64,000 bases of DNA from Dyella kyungheensis (GTDB taxonomy: Bacteria; Pseudomonadota; Gammaproteobacteria; Xanthomonadales; Rhodanobacteraceae). The first letter of the stretch is position 1. The number at the start of each line of letters is the position of its first letter. Made by a program: the position numbers and the translations under genes. Below the pieces are notes generated by a model, which was not told the DNA's origin, did not search any database, and saw only the letters and a list, made by a program, of their open reading frames with translations. Shown piece by piece: positions 43,634-51,964 of the stretch. Location: positions 558,001-622,000 of the forward strand of contig NZ_JADIKC010000003.1 in assembly GCF_016905005.1 (NCBI RefSeq), read 5' to 3'.

Positions 43634-44131
43634 ATGAAATCGTATGGCTTGATCGCAGTCCTGCTTGCAGGCCTGCTGGCCGGACCGGCCGTCTATGCAC
43701 AGCAGTCCGCCGCACCGGCCGGCTCGACCGGTCAGTGCAAGGACGGCAGCTACACCAATCACGCCACCAAGAAGGGTGCGTGCTCCGGCCATCAAGGCGT
43801 CAAGGAGTGGTACACCGCGGCGCCTGCCGCCACACCGGCCGCCGCAGCCGCTCCCGCCGCCGCCGCTGCGCCTGCCGGTAACGCGATGGCCGCGCCCAAG
43901 AGCGCCGCCGCCGCACCGGCTGCCAGTGCCAAGGCCGCCGGTCCGCAACCGCCGGCCAATGCCGCACCGGGCGGTGGCCCGGGCATGGTGTGGGTCAACG
44001 ACACCAGCAAGGTCTATCACTGCCAGGGCGACAAGTGGTACGGCAAGACCAAGGCAGGTGCGTACATGAGCGAGGCCGATGCAAAGGCCAAGGGTTACCA
44101 CGGCGATCACGGCAAGGCTTGTACGCAGTAA
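43634..44131 (+). CDS. Secreted DUF3761-type protein with a duplicated Cys-rich end
   Basis: A 165-residue exported protein, start ATG at 43634 after GGGAG, signal peptide (SYGLIAVLLAGLLAGPAVYA). The N-terminal folded part GQCKDGSYTNHATKKGACSG matches DUF3761 (small Cys-paired domain); the C-terminal part VYHCQGDKWYGKTKAGAYMS followed by GYHGDHGKAC is a second conserved module found in Burkholderia and Xanthomonad secreted proteins. They are joined by an Ala/Pro linker of about 60 residues. Function is unknown; the linker and secretion fit a cell-surface or wall-spanning role. A strong terminator follows. Confidence 0.75.
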   Translation: MKSYGLIAVLLAGLLAGPAVYAQQSAAPAGSTGQCKDGSYTNHATKKGACSGHQGVKEWYTAAPAATPAAAAAPAAAAAPAGNAMAAPKSAAAAPAASAKAAGPQPPANAAPGGGPGMVWVNDTSKVYHCQGDKWYGKTKAGAYMSEADAKAKGYHGDHGKACTQ

Positions 44132-44150
44132 GCGTGTTCTCTTCGCTTGG

Positions 44151-44178
44151 AAAGGCCCGCACTTTGCGGGCCTTTTTT
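44151..44178 (+). terminator. Rho-independent terminator
   Basis: An 11-bp perfect stem (44151-44161 with 44165-44175), AAAGGCCCGCA, a CTT loop, then T run to 44178. It ends the DUF3761-type gene. Confidence 0.9.
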
Positions 44179-44218
44179 GCTTATCGCTTATTGCAGGGAA
44201 AGAGGCGACGCGGCACCT

Positions 44219-44390
44219 GGCTCGTCATTCCGGCGCAGGCCGGAATCCAGTCGCGGTGCGCCTGGCTGTCGCGCCACCGCAATTTCGTTCTTCGTGTTGA
44301 TCGGACAGGCGGCAACCAAACGAATGGGGCGTTATCGCGCCAACCAGGCGCGTCGCAACTGGATTCCGGCCTGCGCCGGAATGACGAGCC
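44219..44390. repeat. dRS3-like inverted repeat, copy A3
   Basis: Perfect 32-bp arms at 44219-44250 and 44359-44390 (CTCGTCATTCCGGCGCAGGC and its complement), with 108 bp inside. It lies between the DUF3761 terminator and the ABC permease stop and holds no gene. Confidence 0.88.
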
Positions 44391-44438
44391 AAGAAAGACC
44401 GCCGCCGTCCTCAAAAATCCGCCATGGATTTTTTCCGT

Positions 44439-45530
44439 TCAATCCAACCGCTTGTGGAACAGCCGAATGGCCAGCGTGAGCATGATCGCGATGAACGCCA
44501 CCAGGGCGAGCGCGTCGTGCCATAGATCGCCCAGGTCGGCGCCGCGCAGCATGATGCCGCGGATCAGGCGCATGAAGTGGGTCAGCGGCAGCGCCTCGGA
44601 GATCCACTGCGCCGGCTCGGGCATGCCCGCATACGGAAACATGAAACCCGAGAGCAGGATCGATGGCAGGAACACGAAGAAGGTCATCTGCATCGCCTGG
44701 AACTGCGAGCGCGCCCGTGTCGAGATGAGCAGGCCGAGCGAGAGATTGGCCAGGATCAGCAGGCTGGACGCGAGATAGACGTCCCACAGGCTGCCCCGAA
44801 TGGGCACGCGGAACAGCCACACGCCCAGCAACAACACCACGGTCGTCTGCACCAGGCCGATCGCCGCATACGGCAGCACCTTGCCGACCATCAGTTCGGT
44901 ACGGCTGAGCGGCGTGGTGATCAGCAATTCCATGTTGCCGCGCTCGGTCTCGCGCACGATGGCCACGGCGGTGAACAGCACCATGGTCATGGTCAGGATG
45001 ACGCCGATCAGTCCCGGCACGATGTTGACGGGCGAACGCCGTTCGGGATTGTAGAAACTCACCACGCTGATCGGCGTCTGCGCGCGCGCATGGAAATTGT
45101 CCGGCTGGTTGAGCGGGTATTGGGCCAGCTGCGCGGCGGCCGACTGCACCACGTTGTCGCTGCCGTCCACCATCACCTGGATCGCTTCGCGCCCATCCAG
45201 CTTGCGGCGCTCGAAATCCGGCGGAACGGCGATGCCCACGCTGATACGGCCCTCGCGCAGCAGGTCGACCAGTTGCTGGGGCGATTGGGCGCTGGCCGCG
45301 ACCTGGATGACGCCGCTGGCCAGCAGGTCCTGTACAGCGGCGCGCGATCCGGCGGTCTGCGCCTGGTCGACCACGGCGGCAGGAAGGTCGCGCAGATTGA
45401 GGTTGATGGCGTAGCCGAACAGCACCAGCTGCATGATCGGCATGCCCATGATCATGGCCAGCGTGATGCGGTCGCGACGCAGCTGGCGCAACTCCTTCAG
45501 CATGATGGCCCACAGTCGCCGGAAGTTCAT
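44439..45530 (-). CDS. ABC-2-type exporter permease (YbhR/YbhS-like)
   Basis: A 363-residue inner-membrane protein. A first membrane segment near 25-45 (MIMGMPIMQLVLFGYAINLN) is followed by a large periplasmic domain up to about 175, then five segments (LIGVILTMTMVLFTAVAIVR, YAAIGLVQTTVVLLLGVWLF, and so on) ending in RLFHKRLD. This is the arrangement of YbhS/YbhR and YhhJ. It overlaps the ATPase gene by 4 bp. E. coli has two such permeases; here one is present and the next region is repeat A3, so either the exporter works as a homodimer or a second permease gene was lost. Confidence 0.92.
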   Translation of the reverse strand: MNFRRLWAIMLKELRQLRRDRITLAMIMGMPIMQLVLFGYAINLNLRDLPAAVVDQAQTAGSRAAVQDLLASGVIQVAASAQSPQQLVDLLREGRISVGIAVPPDFERRKLDGREAIQVMVDGSDNVVQSAAAQLAQYPLNQPDNFHARAQTPISVVSFYNPERRSPVNIVPGLIGVILTMTMVLFTAVAIVRETERGNMELLITTPLSRTELMVGKVLPYAAIGLVQTTVVLLLGVWLFRVPIRGSLWDVYLASSLLILANLSLGLLISTRARSQFQAMQMTFFVFLPSILLSGFMFPYAGMPEPAQWISEALPLTHFMRLIRGIMLRGADLGDLWHDALALVAFIAIMLTLAIRLFHKRLD

Positions 45531-46471
45531 GCCGGTTGCTCCTCGCGCTGCGCATGTTTGCGCGTGGCGACCACGAACACGTCTTCGAGGTTCGGGCTGA
45601 CGCTTTCGATCTCCATGGCATCGTCGGCGTGGCCTGCCGCGTTGCGCAGATCGTCCACGGTGACCTTGTCCTTGCGCATCAGCACGCGCAGTTCGTTGCC
45701 GATCTGCGCCACGCTCAACACATCGGGGTGGCCGTCCAGGGCCTGCTTGGCCTGCCGCGGCGACTGCGCGCGGATCACGAAGGTGCGTCCGCGCAGCTTG
45801 TCGGTCAGTTCCTTGGGCGTACCGTCGGCGACCAGGTTGCCGCTGTCGAGAAAGGCCAGTCGATGGCAGCGCTCGGCTTCGTCCATGTAGTGGGTGGAGA
45901 CGAGGATGGTGGTGCCGGCGTCGGCGAGCTCGAACAATTTCTCCCAGAAATCGCGGCGCGATTCGGGATCGACCGCACTGGTCGGCTCGTCCAGGAACAG
46001 CAGCTCGGGTTTGTGCACGATGGCGCCAGCCAGCGCCAGGCGCTGCTTCTGGCCGCCGCTCATGGTGCCGGCCAGTTGTTCCTGCCGGTCATCAAGGTGG
46101 TAGCGCTTCAGCAGTTCGTCGACGCGCGTGCGTGTGTCCTGGCGCGAGAGGCCCTGCACGGTGGCGAGGAATTCCAGGTTCTGGCGCACCGACAGATCGT
46201 CGAACAGCGAGAACTTCTGCGTCATGTAGCCAATGCGCCGCTTCAACGCTTCGGCCTGTTCGGGAACGCGCAAGCCCAGCACTTCGATATCGCCTTCGCT
46301 GGGCGTCAGCAAGCCGCACAGCATGCGTATGGTGGTCGATTTGCCCGAGCCATTAGGACCGAGGAAACCGTATACGCAGGCGCGCGGCACCTCCAGATTG
46401 ACGCCGTTGACGGCGACCAGCGCGCCGAAGCGCTTGGTCAGTCCCCGCACGTGGATGGCCAGCTCAGTCAT
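45527..46471 (-). CDS. ABC exporter ATP-binding protein, YbhF-like
   Basis: A 314-residue ATPase. The ATG at 46471 overlaps the HlyD stop by 8 bp; an upstream reading to 46531 adds 20 unlikely residues. Walker A is GFLGPNGSGKSTTIRM, the Q-loop is RRIGYMTQKFSLFDDL, the signature motif is GTMSGGQKQRLALAGAI, Walker B is LLFLDEPTSAVD, and the H-loop is LVSTHYMDEAERC. The C-terminal domain fits drug and YbhF ATPases (RGRTFVIRAQSPRQAKQAL, then ESVSPNLEDVFVVATR). It powers export by the permease. E. coli YbhF carries two ATPase domains; this one has one. Confidence 0.94.
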   Translation of the reverse strand: MTELAIHVRGLTKRFGALVAVNGVNLEVPRACVYGFLGPNGSGKSTTIRMLCGLLTPSEGDIEVLGLRVPEQAEALKRRIGYMTQKFSLFDDLSVRQNLEFLATVQGLSRQDTRTRVDELLKRYHLDDRQEQLAGTMSGGQKQRLALAGAIVHKPELLFLDEPTSAVDPESRRDFWEKLFELADAGTTILVSTHYMDEAERCHRLAFLDSGNLVADGTPKELTDKLRGRTFVIRAQSPRQAKQALDGHPDVLSVAQIGNELRVLMRKDKVTVDDLRNAAGHADDAMEIESVSPNLEDVFVVATRKHAQREEQPA

Positions 46472-47435
46472 GGCTGCTCTTGCCCGGGAATGCCACCGCG
46501 ACGGGGAATCCCTGTGGCAGATCGCGGGCATCGGTGTCGAGCGCGATCTCCGCCAGATAGCTCAGGCGCGTTGCGTCCTCGCCGTTCAACGCGTAGTACG
46601 GCGTAAAGGTGGGTTCGCTGCGGACCATCCGCACGGTGCCGTTGAATTGCCGCTTGCCCTCGTGCAGGCGGACCACCGCCTTGTCGCCGACCTTGATCGA
46701 CGGACGCAGCGCGGCAGGGACGTAGACGCGTGCATACGGCGTGTCGCTGGCGAGCAGGATCACCAGCGGCGTGCCGGGTTGGGCCTGGTCGCCCAACTTG
46801 TAGGGAAGGCTGTCGACGCGCACATCGCGCGGTGCCGTCAGATCGAGTTTGTCCAGATCGACGGAGCGCGACGCCGCATTGGCCGTCGCCGCCGCCACGG
46901 CGGCGCGTGCTTGCGCGATGTCTTCCACGCGCGATCCGTTCACCAACTGGTCGAGCGCGGCGCGATCGGCGGCTACTGCCGCGTCCGCGTTGCCGGCCGA
47001 GGCTTTGGCGCGATCGAGATCGGCGGCGGAGACGAACTGCTGTTTGCCCAGGGCCGAGAGCCGCTGGTAGTAGGCGTTCGCATCGCGCGACTGCGCCTGT
47101 GCGCCGACGAGGTTGGCACGCGCCTGGCGGATCTGTTCCTCGCGCGGACCGCGCTGCAGTTCCAGCAAGGCCTGTTGCTGCTGTTGCAGGTCGGCGCGCG
47201 CGTTGTCGAGCGCTGCCTGCGTGCGCGTGGTTTCCAGCTGCATGATGCGCATGCCGGCAGGGACGTACTGGCCTTCGCGCACATCGATCTTCACGATGTG
47301 CTCCGCGGCCGGGGCGGGCAGGGTGATGCGGTCGAATTCCACCGTGCCGAGCACTTCGGGCGACGAGCGATGGCAGCCGGCCAGCAGCGCGGCGGCGACC
47401 ACCAGGACAACGAGAAGACGCAGGTCAGTTTTCAT
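46464..47435 (-). CDS. HlyD-family adaptor, YbhG-like
   Basis: A 323-residue membrane-fusion protein. The ATG at 47435 has GGAG 7 bp upstream and a lipoprotein-type signal (LRLLVVLVVAAALLAGC). It has the barrel-lipoyl opening EVLGTVEFDRITLPAPAAEH, coiled-coil arms at about 75-190, and SVDLDKLDLTAPRDVRVDSL at the return. Together with the ATPase and permease it forms a tripartite ABC efflux system. It overlaps the repressor gene by 11 bp and the ATPase gene by 8 bp, so all four genes are one translationally coupled operon. Confidence 0.93.
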   Translation of the reverse strand: MKTDLRLLVVLVVAAALLAGCHRSSPEVLGTVEFDRITLPAPAAEHIVKIDVREGQYVPAGMRIMQLETTRTQAALDNARADLQQQQQALLELQRGPREEQIRQARANLVGAQAQSRDANAYYQRLSALGKQQFVSAADLDRAKASAGNADAAVAADRAALDQLVNGSRVEDIAQARAAVAAATANAASRSVDLDKLDLTAPRDVRVDSLPYKLGDQAQPGTPLVILLASDTPYARVYVPAALRPSIKVGDKAVVRLHEGKRQFNGTVRMVRSEPTFTPYYALNGEDATRLSYLAEIALDTDARDLPQGFPVAVAFPGKSSHD

Positions 47436-48093
47436 GCGCGGGCTCCAAACCATGGCCGAGCAGGGCGAGCGCGTGGCGCACCAGCACGTCCGTGCCCAGC
47501 TCGGCCTGGAAAATCTGCCGCCAGATCGGTGCGCTGGCCGCCGGGAACAAGGTCAAACCAATCAACGACACCACCAGCAGGCGCGGATCGAGCGCGGCAT
47601 TGAGCTGTCCTCGCTGCTGCGCCTGCGCAAAGCGGCCGGCCAGCATCTGCGGCAGTTCGGGCCCGATGCGCGACAGCAGCAGTTCCCGCAGGGCGCCGCC
47701 TTCGCACAGCACTTCGCGCACCCACAGCGAGGGAAACCACGGGAACGCATCGACCAGTCCCAACACGCCCTGCACGAACTGCCGCGTCATGGCGATGACG
47801 TCGTCGCCCGTGCTGCCCACGCGTTCGCGCAGGCTCATCACGGCAGGCAGCAGGCGTTCCTCGAACACGGCGTCCTGCAAGGCCTGCTTACTGCCGAAGT
47901 AGTAGTTGAGCATCGCCGGCGTCACGCCGGCCTCCTTGGCGATGTTGCGCGACGAAGTGGCCGCGATGCCGTCCCGCACGAAGCAGGCGAGCGCCGCCTC
48001 GATCAGGGTGGCGCGAAGGTCGGGGCTGTCCGTGGCGGGGCGGCCGGGGGCGCGGCGTTTGACGGTCCGAGGGGGAGTGGCTTGGGTAGTCAT
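47425..48093 (-). CDS. TetR-family repressor, CecR-like
   Basis: A 222-residue regulator. The helix-turn-helix is at about 28-72: DLRATLIEAALACFVRDGIA and SSRNIAKEAGVTPAMLNYYF. The C-terminal domain fits the CecR/YbiH group (RVGSTGDDVIAMTRQFVQGV), which in E. coli controls ybhGFSR and responds to cefoperazone and chloramphenicol. Being first in the exporter operon with the palindromic AT-rich site at 48099-48122 directly before it, it should repress its own operon. The inducer is unknown. Confidence 0.92.
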   Translation of the reverse strand: MTTQATPPRTVKRRAPGRPATDSPDLRATLIEAALACFVRDGIAATSSRNIAKEAGVTPAMLNYYFGSKQALQDAVFEERLLPAVMSLRERVGSTGDDVIAMTRQFVQGVLGLVDAFPWFPSLWVREVLCEGGALRELLLSRIGPELPQMLAGRFAQAQQRGQLNAALDPRLLVVSLIGLTLFPAASAPIWRQIFQAELGTDVLVRHALALLGHGLEPAHEN

Positions 48094-48098
48094 GTCTC

Positions 48099-48122
48099 TT
48101 AATTAATCATAGCTTTAATTAA
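48099..48122. promoter_or_regulatory. Candidate TetR operator
   Basis: Two identical palindromes TTAATTAA, 48099-48106 and 48115-48122, 16 bp centre to centre, six bases before the repressor gene start. The site stands out as AT-rich in GC-rich surroundings. An autoregulated operator is the likely role; binding is inferred. Confidence 0.65.
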
Positions 48123-48199
48123 TTTGCAAGTGACTGGTATAAAAGGCATTCATGAAAGGTTTGAGCCTGCTTGCTGATAGGGCGCTGCGGAATCTGGCT

Positions 48200-48368
48200 C
48201 GTCATTCCGGCGTAGGCCGGAATCCAGGCGCGGTGCGTTTGGCTGACGCGATAGCGCTGCCGTCGCTCTACGCTGTGCTCCTGGCGGAATCGTCCAAAAA
48301 AGCGAATCAACGGCATCGCGACAATCGCGAGGCACCGCACCTGGATTCCGGCCTGCGCCGGAATGACG
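48200..48368. repeat. dRS3-like inverted repeat, copy A4
   Basis: Arms at 48200-48228 and 48340-48368, 29 bp with one mismatch (a T for C in the left arm), 111 bp inside. It lies between the TetR operator and the ester hydrolase gene's terminator. No gene lies inside. Confidence 0.86.
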
Positions 48369-48370
48369 GG

Positions 48371-48401
48371 CAAAGAAAAGGCCGGCACAAGGCCGGCCTT
48401 T
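48371..48401 (-). terminator. Rho-independent terminator of the ester hydrolase gene
   Basis: A 10-bp perfect stem (48377-48386 with 48392-48401), AAAGGCCGGC, followed on the minus strand by TTTTCTTTG. It lies 24 bp beyond the hydrolase stop. Confidence 0.82.
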
Positions 48402-48424
48402 GGAACGAAGCGATGTGCTGCCGC

Positions 48425-50350
48425 TCAGCCGCCGGGCACCACCGGCAAGCTGATCGAGCTGGCGGTTCCCGGCGTGTGCCAGACGCGCTGGGTGGCCTTC
48501 TGGTAATCGCCCGGCTTGGCATCGAAGATGTTCGGCACGTACTTCTGCGGGTTGCGGTCGTACAGCGGGAACAGGCTCGACTGCACCTGCACCATGATCC
48601 GGTGACCCGGCTGGAACACGTGGTTGGTGGTGGGCAGGCCGAAGTTGTAGAGCAGGGGCTGGTCCGGCGTGAGCGCCTGCGGATGTTCGAAACTGGTGCG
48701 GTAGCGGCCGCGGAAGATGTCCAGCGACACGGCCAGTTCGTAACCGCCCATTTCCGGATTGGAAGGCACGGTGTCCGGGTATACGTCGATCAGCTTCACC
48801 ACCCAGTCGCTGTCGGTGCCGCTGGTGGAGGCATACAGGTTCACCTGCGGGGCGCCGCCGATGTGCAGCGGCGCGGTCAGCGGTTCGCTGACGTAGGTGA
48901 GGACGTCCGGACGTCCATCCACGAAACGCTGATCGTTGACCAGCCAGCGCGTCCAGGCATCGTGATCGGCAAAATGCACCGGTCGCGGCTGGTACGGCAC
49001 GGGCTTGGACGGATCGGAGACATACTCGTCGTACTTCGCCGCGTCCGCTGCCGGCGCAGTGAACGAGAGCGAGCCGTTGCCGCCGAGGTACAAGGCCTTG
49101 GGCTTGTTCGCGCAGCCCTTGTCGCAGCTGAGCGGCCAGGACTTGTAGCGGTCCCAGTGGTTCTCGCCGGTGTTGTAGATCAGCACCGGCGGCGTGTTGG
49201 CCTTGGGTGCGCCCGCGACCAGGTATTGATCGAAGAACGGCTTGAGCACGTCGCGGCGGAACTGCAGCGAGGTGTCGCCATCCCATTGCAGCGGACCCAG
49301 CGAACGGCCGTCGTAGTTGACCTGGCTATGCCGCCACGGGCCCATCACCAGGTAGTTCTTGTCGTTGCCCTTGTCCTTGCCTTCGGTGGCGGCATAGGTG
49401 TGGATGGCGCCCCACATATCTTCCTGGTCCCACAGGCCCTGCAGCCACATGGTGGGCACGGTGAGCGGCTGCTCAGCCATCACCTTGTCCAGTGCCTGTT
49501 GCTGCCAGAAGGCGTCGTAGGAGGGATGCTCGTCGAGCTTGCGCCAGAACGGCAACTGCTCGAAGCCGTGGCTGCGCGCGTAATCGCCGGCCGAGCCGGC
49601 GTTGAGGAAGTTGGAGTAATCGTCGTAACCCGCGCGGCCCATGCTGCCGCCTTTGCCCTTCTGCGCGGTCTGGCTGTAGATGTAGTCGAAGTTGGTCTGG
49701 CGATAGGCGCCGTAGTGGAACCAGTCGTCGCCCATCCAGCCGTCGATCATCGGGCTTTCCGGTGCGGCCACCTTCAGCGCCGGATGCGGATGGACCAACG
49801 CCATCACCACCGTGAAGCCTTCATAGGAGGAACCGAGCATGCCCACGCGGCCGTTCGATTCGGGCAGGTTCTTCACCAGCCAGTCGATGGTGTCGTAGGC
49901 ATCGGTGGAATGATCCACTTCGCTGGAATTGAGCGGTCCGCGCAGCGGACGCGTCATCACGTAGTCGCCCTCGGAACCGTACTTGCCGCGCACGTCCTGG
50001 AACACGCGGATGTAGCCGCTGTGCACGAACACCTCGTCGCCCTGCGGCAGCGTGGCGTCCATGTGCGGCGAGACGAAGCGCTCGGCGCGGCCGCTGGCGT
50101 CGTACGGCGTGCGCGTCAGCAGGATCGGCGCATTGCGTGCGTTCTTCGGGATCACGATGACCGTGTGCAGTTTCACGCCGTCGCGCATCGGGATCATCAC
50201 GTCGCGCTTGACGTAGTCGTAGCTCGAGGCGTCGGCAACGAACGCCTTGGATGGCACGTCCGGCGTGAGCGGCGCGGTCTGCGCATGGGCGACGGCGGCG
50301 GTGAGGGCGCCGAGGGTGGCGATGGCGAGCAGGGTGCGGCGGATGGGCAT
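48425..50350 (-). CDS. Alpha-amino-acid ester hydrolase (CocE/NonD family)
   Basis: A 641-residue exported serine enzyme that hydrolyses or transfers alpha-amino-acid esters, including beta-lactams with an alpha-amino side chain such as ampicillin and cephalexin. The ATG at 50350 has a perfect GGAGG and begins a signal peptide (TLLAIATLGALTAAVAHA). The nucleophile elbow is VGMLGSSYEGFTVVMAL, the same GSSYEG as in the Xanthomonas citri and Acetobacter enzymes. The catalytic core continues with GPWRHSQVNYDG, and a C-terminal jelly-roll domain follows (GGAPQVNLYASTSGTDSDWV). Length and order match the 637-residue X. citri enzyme. Natural substrate is unknown. Divergent from the AraC regulator across 198 bp. 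Confidence 0.92.
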   Translation of the reverse strand: MPIRRTLLAIATLGALTAAVAHAQTAPLTPDVPSKAFVADASSYDYVKRDVMIPMRDGVKLHTVIVIPKNARNAPILLTRTPYDASGRAERFVSPHMDATLPQGDEVFVHSGYIRVFQDVRGKYGSEGDYVMTRPLRGPLNSSEVDHSTDAYDTIDWLVKNLPESNGRVGMLGSSYEGFTVVMALVHPHPALKVAAPESPMIDGWMGDDWFHYGAYRQTNFDYIYSQTAQKGKGGSMGRAGYDDYSNFLNAGSAGDYARSHGFEQLPFWRKLDEHPSYDAFWQQQALDKVMAEQPLTVPTMWLQGLWDQEDMWGAIHTYAATEGKDKGNDKNYLVMGPWRHSQVNYDGRSLGPLQWDGDTSLQFRRDVLKPFFDQYLVAGAPKANTPPVLIYNTGENHWDRYKSWPLSCDKGCANKPKALYLGGNGSLSFTAPAADAAKYDEYVSDPSKPVPYQPRPVHFADHDAWTRWLVNDQRFVDGRPDVLTYVSEPLTAPLHIGGAPQVNLYASTSGTDSDWVVKLIDVYPDTVPSNPEMGGYELAVSLDIFRGRYRTSFEHPQALTPDQPLLYNFGLPTTNHVFQPGHRIMVQVQSSLFPLYDRNPQKYVPNIFDAKPGDYQKATQRVWHTPGTASSISLPVVPGG

Positions 50351-50548
50351 GAATCCTCCAGGCGAACGGCCGCGGGGGCCATTCCGGTGAACGAAGCGGG
50401 CGGGTGGGTCACCGGCGACTGTAAGCGAGTGGGCCCTGGCCTCCCACCATGACTTCCTGCCTATACGATGCCCAATGGCGCAAGAATGGGAACGCTGCCG
50501 CCGATGGCGCCCACCACACTGGGGCCACTTACCAAGGAAGCCCCCACC

Positions 50549-51433
50549 ATGAAAACCCATACGCGTCAGGACTATCTGCAACGCATCGACCGCGTGGTCG
50601 CCCTGCTTCAATCGGCGGTGGCCGAGGGAGACGAGCTGCCGGAACTGGCGCAGTTGGCGGCTGCGGCACATCTTTCGCCGTTCCATTTTCATCGTATCTA
50701 CCGTGCGCTTTCCGGCGAGACGATCGGCCAGACGGTGGCGCGTCTGCGCTGGCTGCGCGCCTTGCAATTGCTGGCCGAACCCGCCGAGCGCGTCACCGAG
50801 ACGGCGCTGGCCGTGGGCTATGAAACGCCGCAGGCGTTTGCACGTGCTTTCCGGCAAACCTTCGATGCGACGCCGAGCGAATTGCGCGGGCAGCAGGGGC
50901 GGCTGCACGAAGCGATGCAGCGTCTTCGCCGTCCCGCCAAGCAAGATGCCGCCGAGCAGGCCTTCGAAGTCGAAGTCGTCTCGGTCGAACCCTTTCGCGT
51001 CGTGGCTACCCGCTACGAGGGCGAGTACCGGGAGCTGGATCAGGCCTATGGACGTCTATTTGCCTGGGCCGCCGAGCGTGCGTTGCTGGAACGCCTGGCC
51101 GGCATCTACGGGATTGCCCATGATGGCGGTCCGGAGGCGTTGTCCGGCCGCGGGGCCTTCGATTGTGCACTTGCCTTCGAAGGGGACGAGGTACAGGGCG
51201 ACGCCCAGGCCCAGCCGCTGCAACTGGGCGGTGGCCTGTGGGCGCGCTGGCGCCACGTGGGCTCCTACGATGCGCTGGGCGCACTGAGCGATCGCCTGAT
51301 CGCCCAATGGCTGCCGGACAGCGGCTACGTGCTGCGCGATGAACATCTGTTCCGGCATTTCCTCGACGATCCCGAGGAAGTGCCGGAAGCGGCCTTGCGT
51401 GCGGACGTCTATTTGCCCGTCGCGCGCTGCTGA
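50549..51433 (+). CDS. AraC-family regulator with GyrI-like ligand domain
   Basis: A 294-residue regulator. The AraC-type double helix-turn-helix is N-terminal (about 10-110): LAAAAHLSPFHFHRIYRALS and VTETALAVGYETPQAFARAF. The C-terminal half (from about residue 135) is a GyrI-like/SbmC effector-binding domain (VEVVSVEPFRVVATRYEGEY), the layout of Rob- and TipA-like multidrug regulators such as E. coli Rob. The ATG at 50549 is preceded by AGGAAG; the longer frame from 50468 lacks support. It is divergent from the ester hydrolase and convergent with the VOC gene, so a regulatory link with the hydrolase is possible but unproven. Confidence 0.87.
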   Translation: MKTHTRQDYLQRIDRVVALLQSAVAEGDELPELAQLAAAAHLSPFHFHRIYRALSGETIGQTVARLRWLRALQLLAEPAERVTETALAVGYETPQAFARAFRQTFDATPSELRGQQGRLHEAMQRLRRPAKQDAAEQAFEVEVVSVEPFRVVATRYEGEYRELDQAYGRLFAWAAERALLERLAGIYGIAHDGGPEALSGRGAFDCALAFEGDEVQGDAQAQPLQLGGGLWARWRHVGSYDALGALSDRLIAQWLPDSGYVLRDEHLFRHFLDDPEEVPEAALRADVYLPVARC

Positions 51434-51434
51434 A

Positions 51435-51869
51435 TCACTTCGCCGGTTCCGCCCACGGGTCGTAGCTGCCGAACCACCACAGGTGACCTTCGGGGTCACG
51501 GCAGCTGTAACCCGCGCCGCCGTATTCCTTCTCGGCGTAGTCGTCGATGATGGTGGCACCGGCCGCCTTCGCCTGCTCGTAGTGCGCCTTGCAGTCTTTC
51601 ACGATCACGCAGGCGCACTGCGTCTCGCGGCCATCGACCTGGTCGGGCTGCACCATGCGCCGGCCGAAGTCGTTGTCGTTGACCGAGCCCAGCATCAGCA
51701 TGCCGCTGCCATAGGTGAGCTGGGCGTGCGCCACGCCGCCGTTGTCGTCGTCGTACACGGCTTGCTTGTGGAAACCGAAGGCCTTGCACAGCCATTCGAT
51801 GGCCGCGTGCGCGTCGCGATAGCGCAGGCAGGGAATGATGGTGCTGCCGGAAACCTGGGGTGTGCTCAT
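51435..51869 (-). CDS. VOC-family (glyoxalase-like) protein
   Basis: A 144-residue protein of the vicinal-oxygen-chelate fold. It reads IIPCLRYRDAHAAIEWLCKA then YGSGMLMLGSVNDNDFG and ends with YSCRDPEGHLWWFGSYDPW, the PhnB-like pattern seen in stress and resistance proteins. The ATG at 51869 has GGAG in front; the longer frame to 51962 crosses unsupported sequence. Metal-binding residues are incomplete compared with true glyoxalases, so function is unknown. It ends one base away from the AraC stop, tail to tail. Confidence 0.84.
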   Translation of the reverse strand: MSTPQVSGSTIIPCLRYRDAHAAIEWLCKAFGFHKQAVYDDDNGGVAHAQLTYGSGMLMLGSVNDNDFGRRMVQPDQVDGRETQCACVIVKDCKAHYEQAKAAGATIIDDYAEKEYGGAGYSCRDPEGHLWWFGSYDPWAEPAK

Positions 51870-51964
51870 GGACGTGCTCCGTGACAGGGACGGGTCAAGG
51901 CTAGCCGTTCCAGCGGCGTTGTCTTGTGGATTTTCTGAGTGGACCTCCAAACCCCCGCACAACC

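Noticed and set aside
48425-50944. A longer start for the ester hydrolase (839 residues)
   Set aside because: It would cross the divergent AraC gene; the ATG at 50350 has a perfect GGAGG and a signal peptide.
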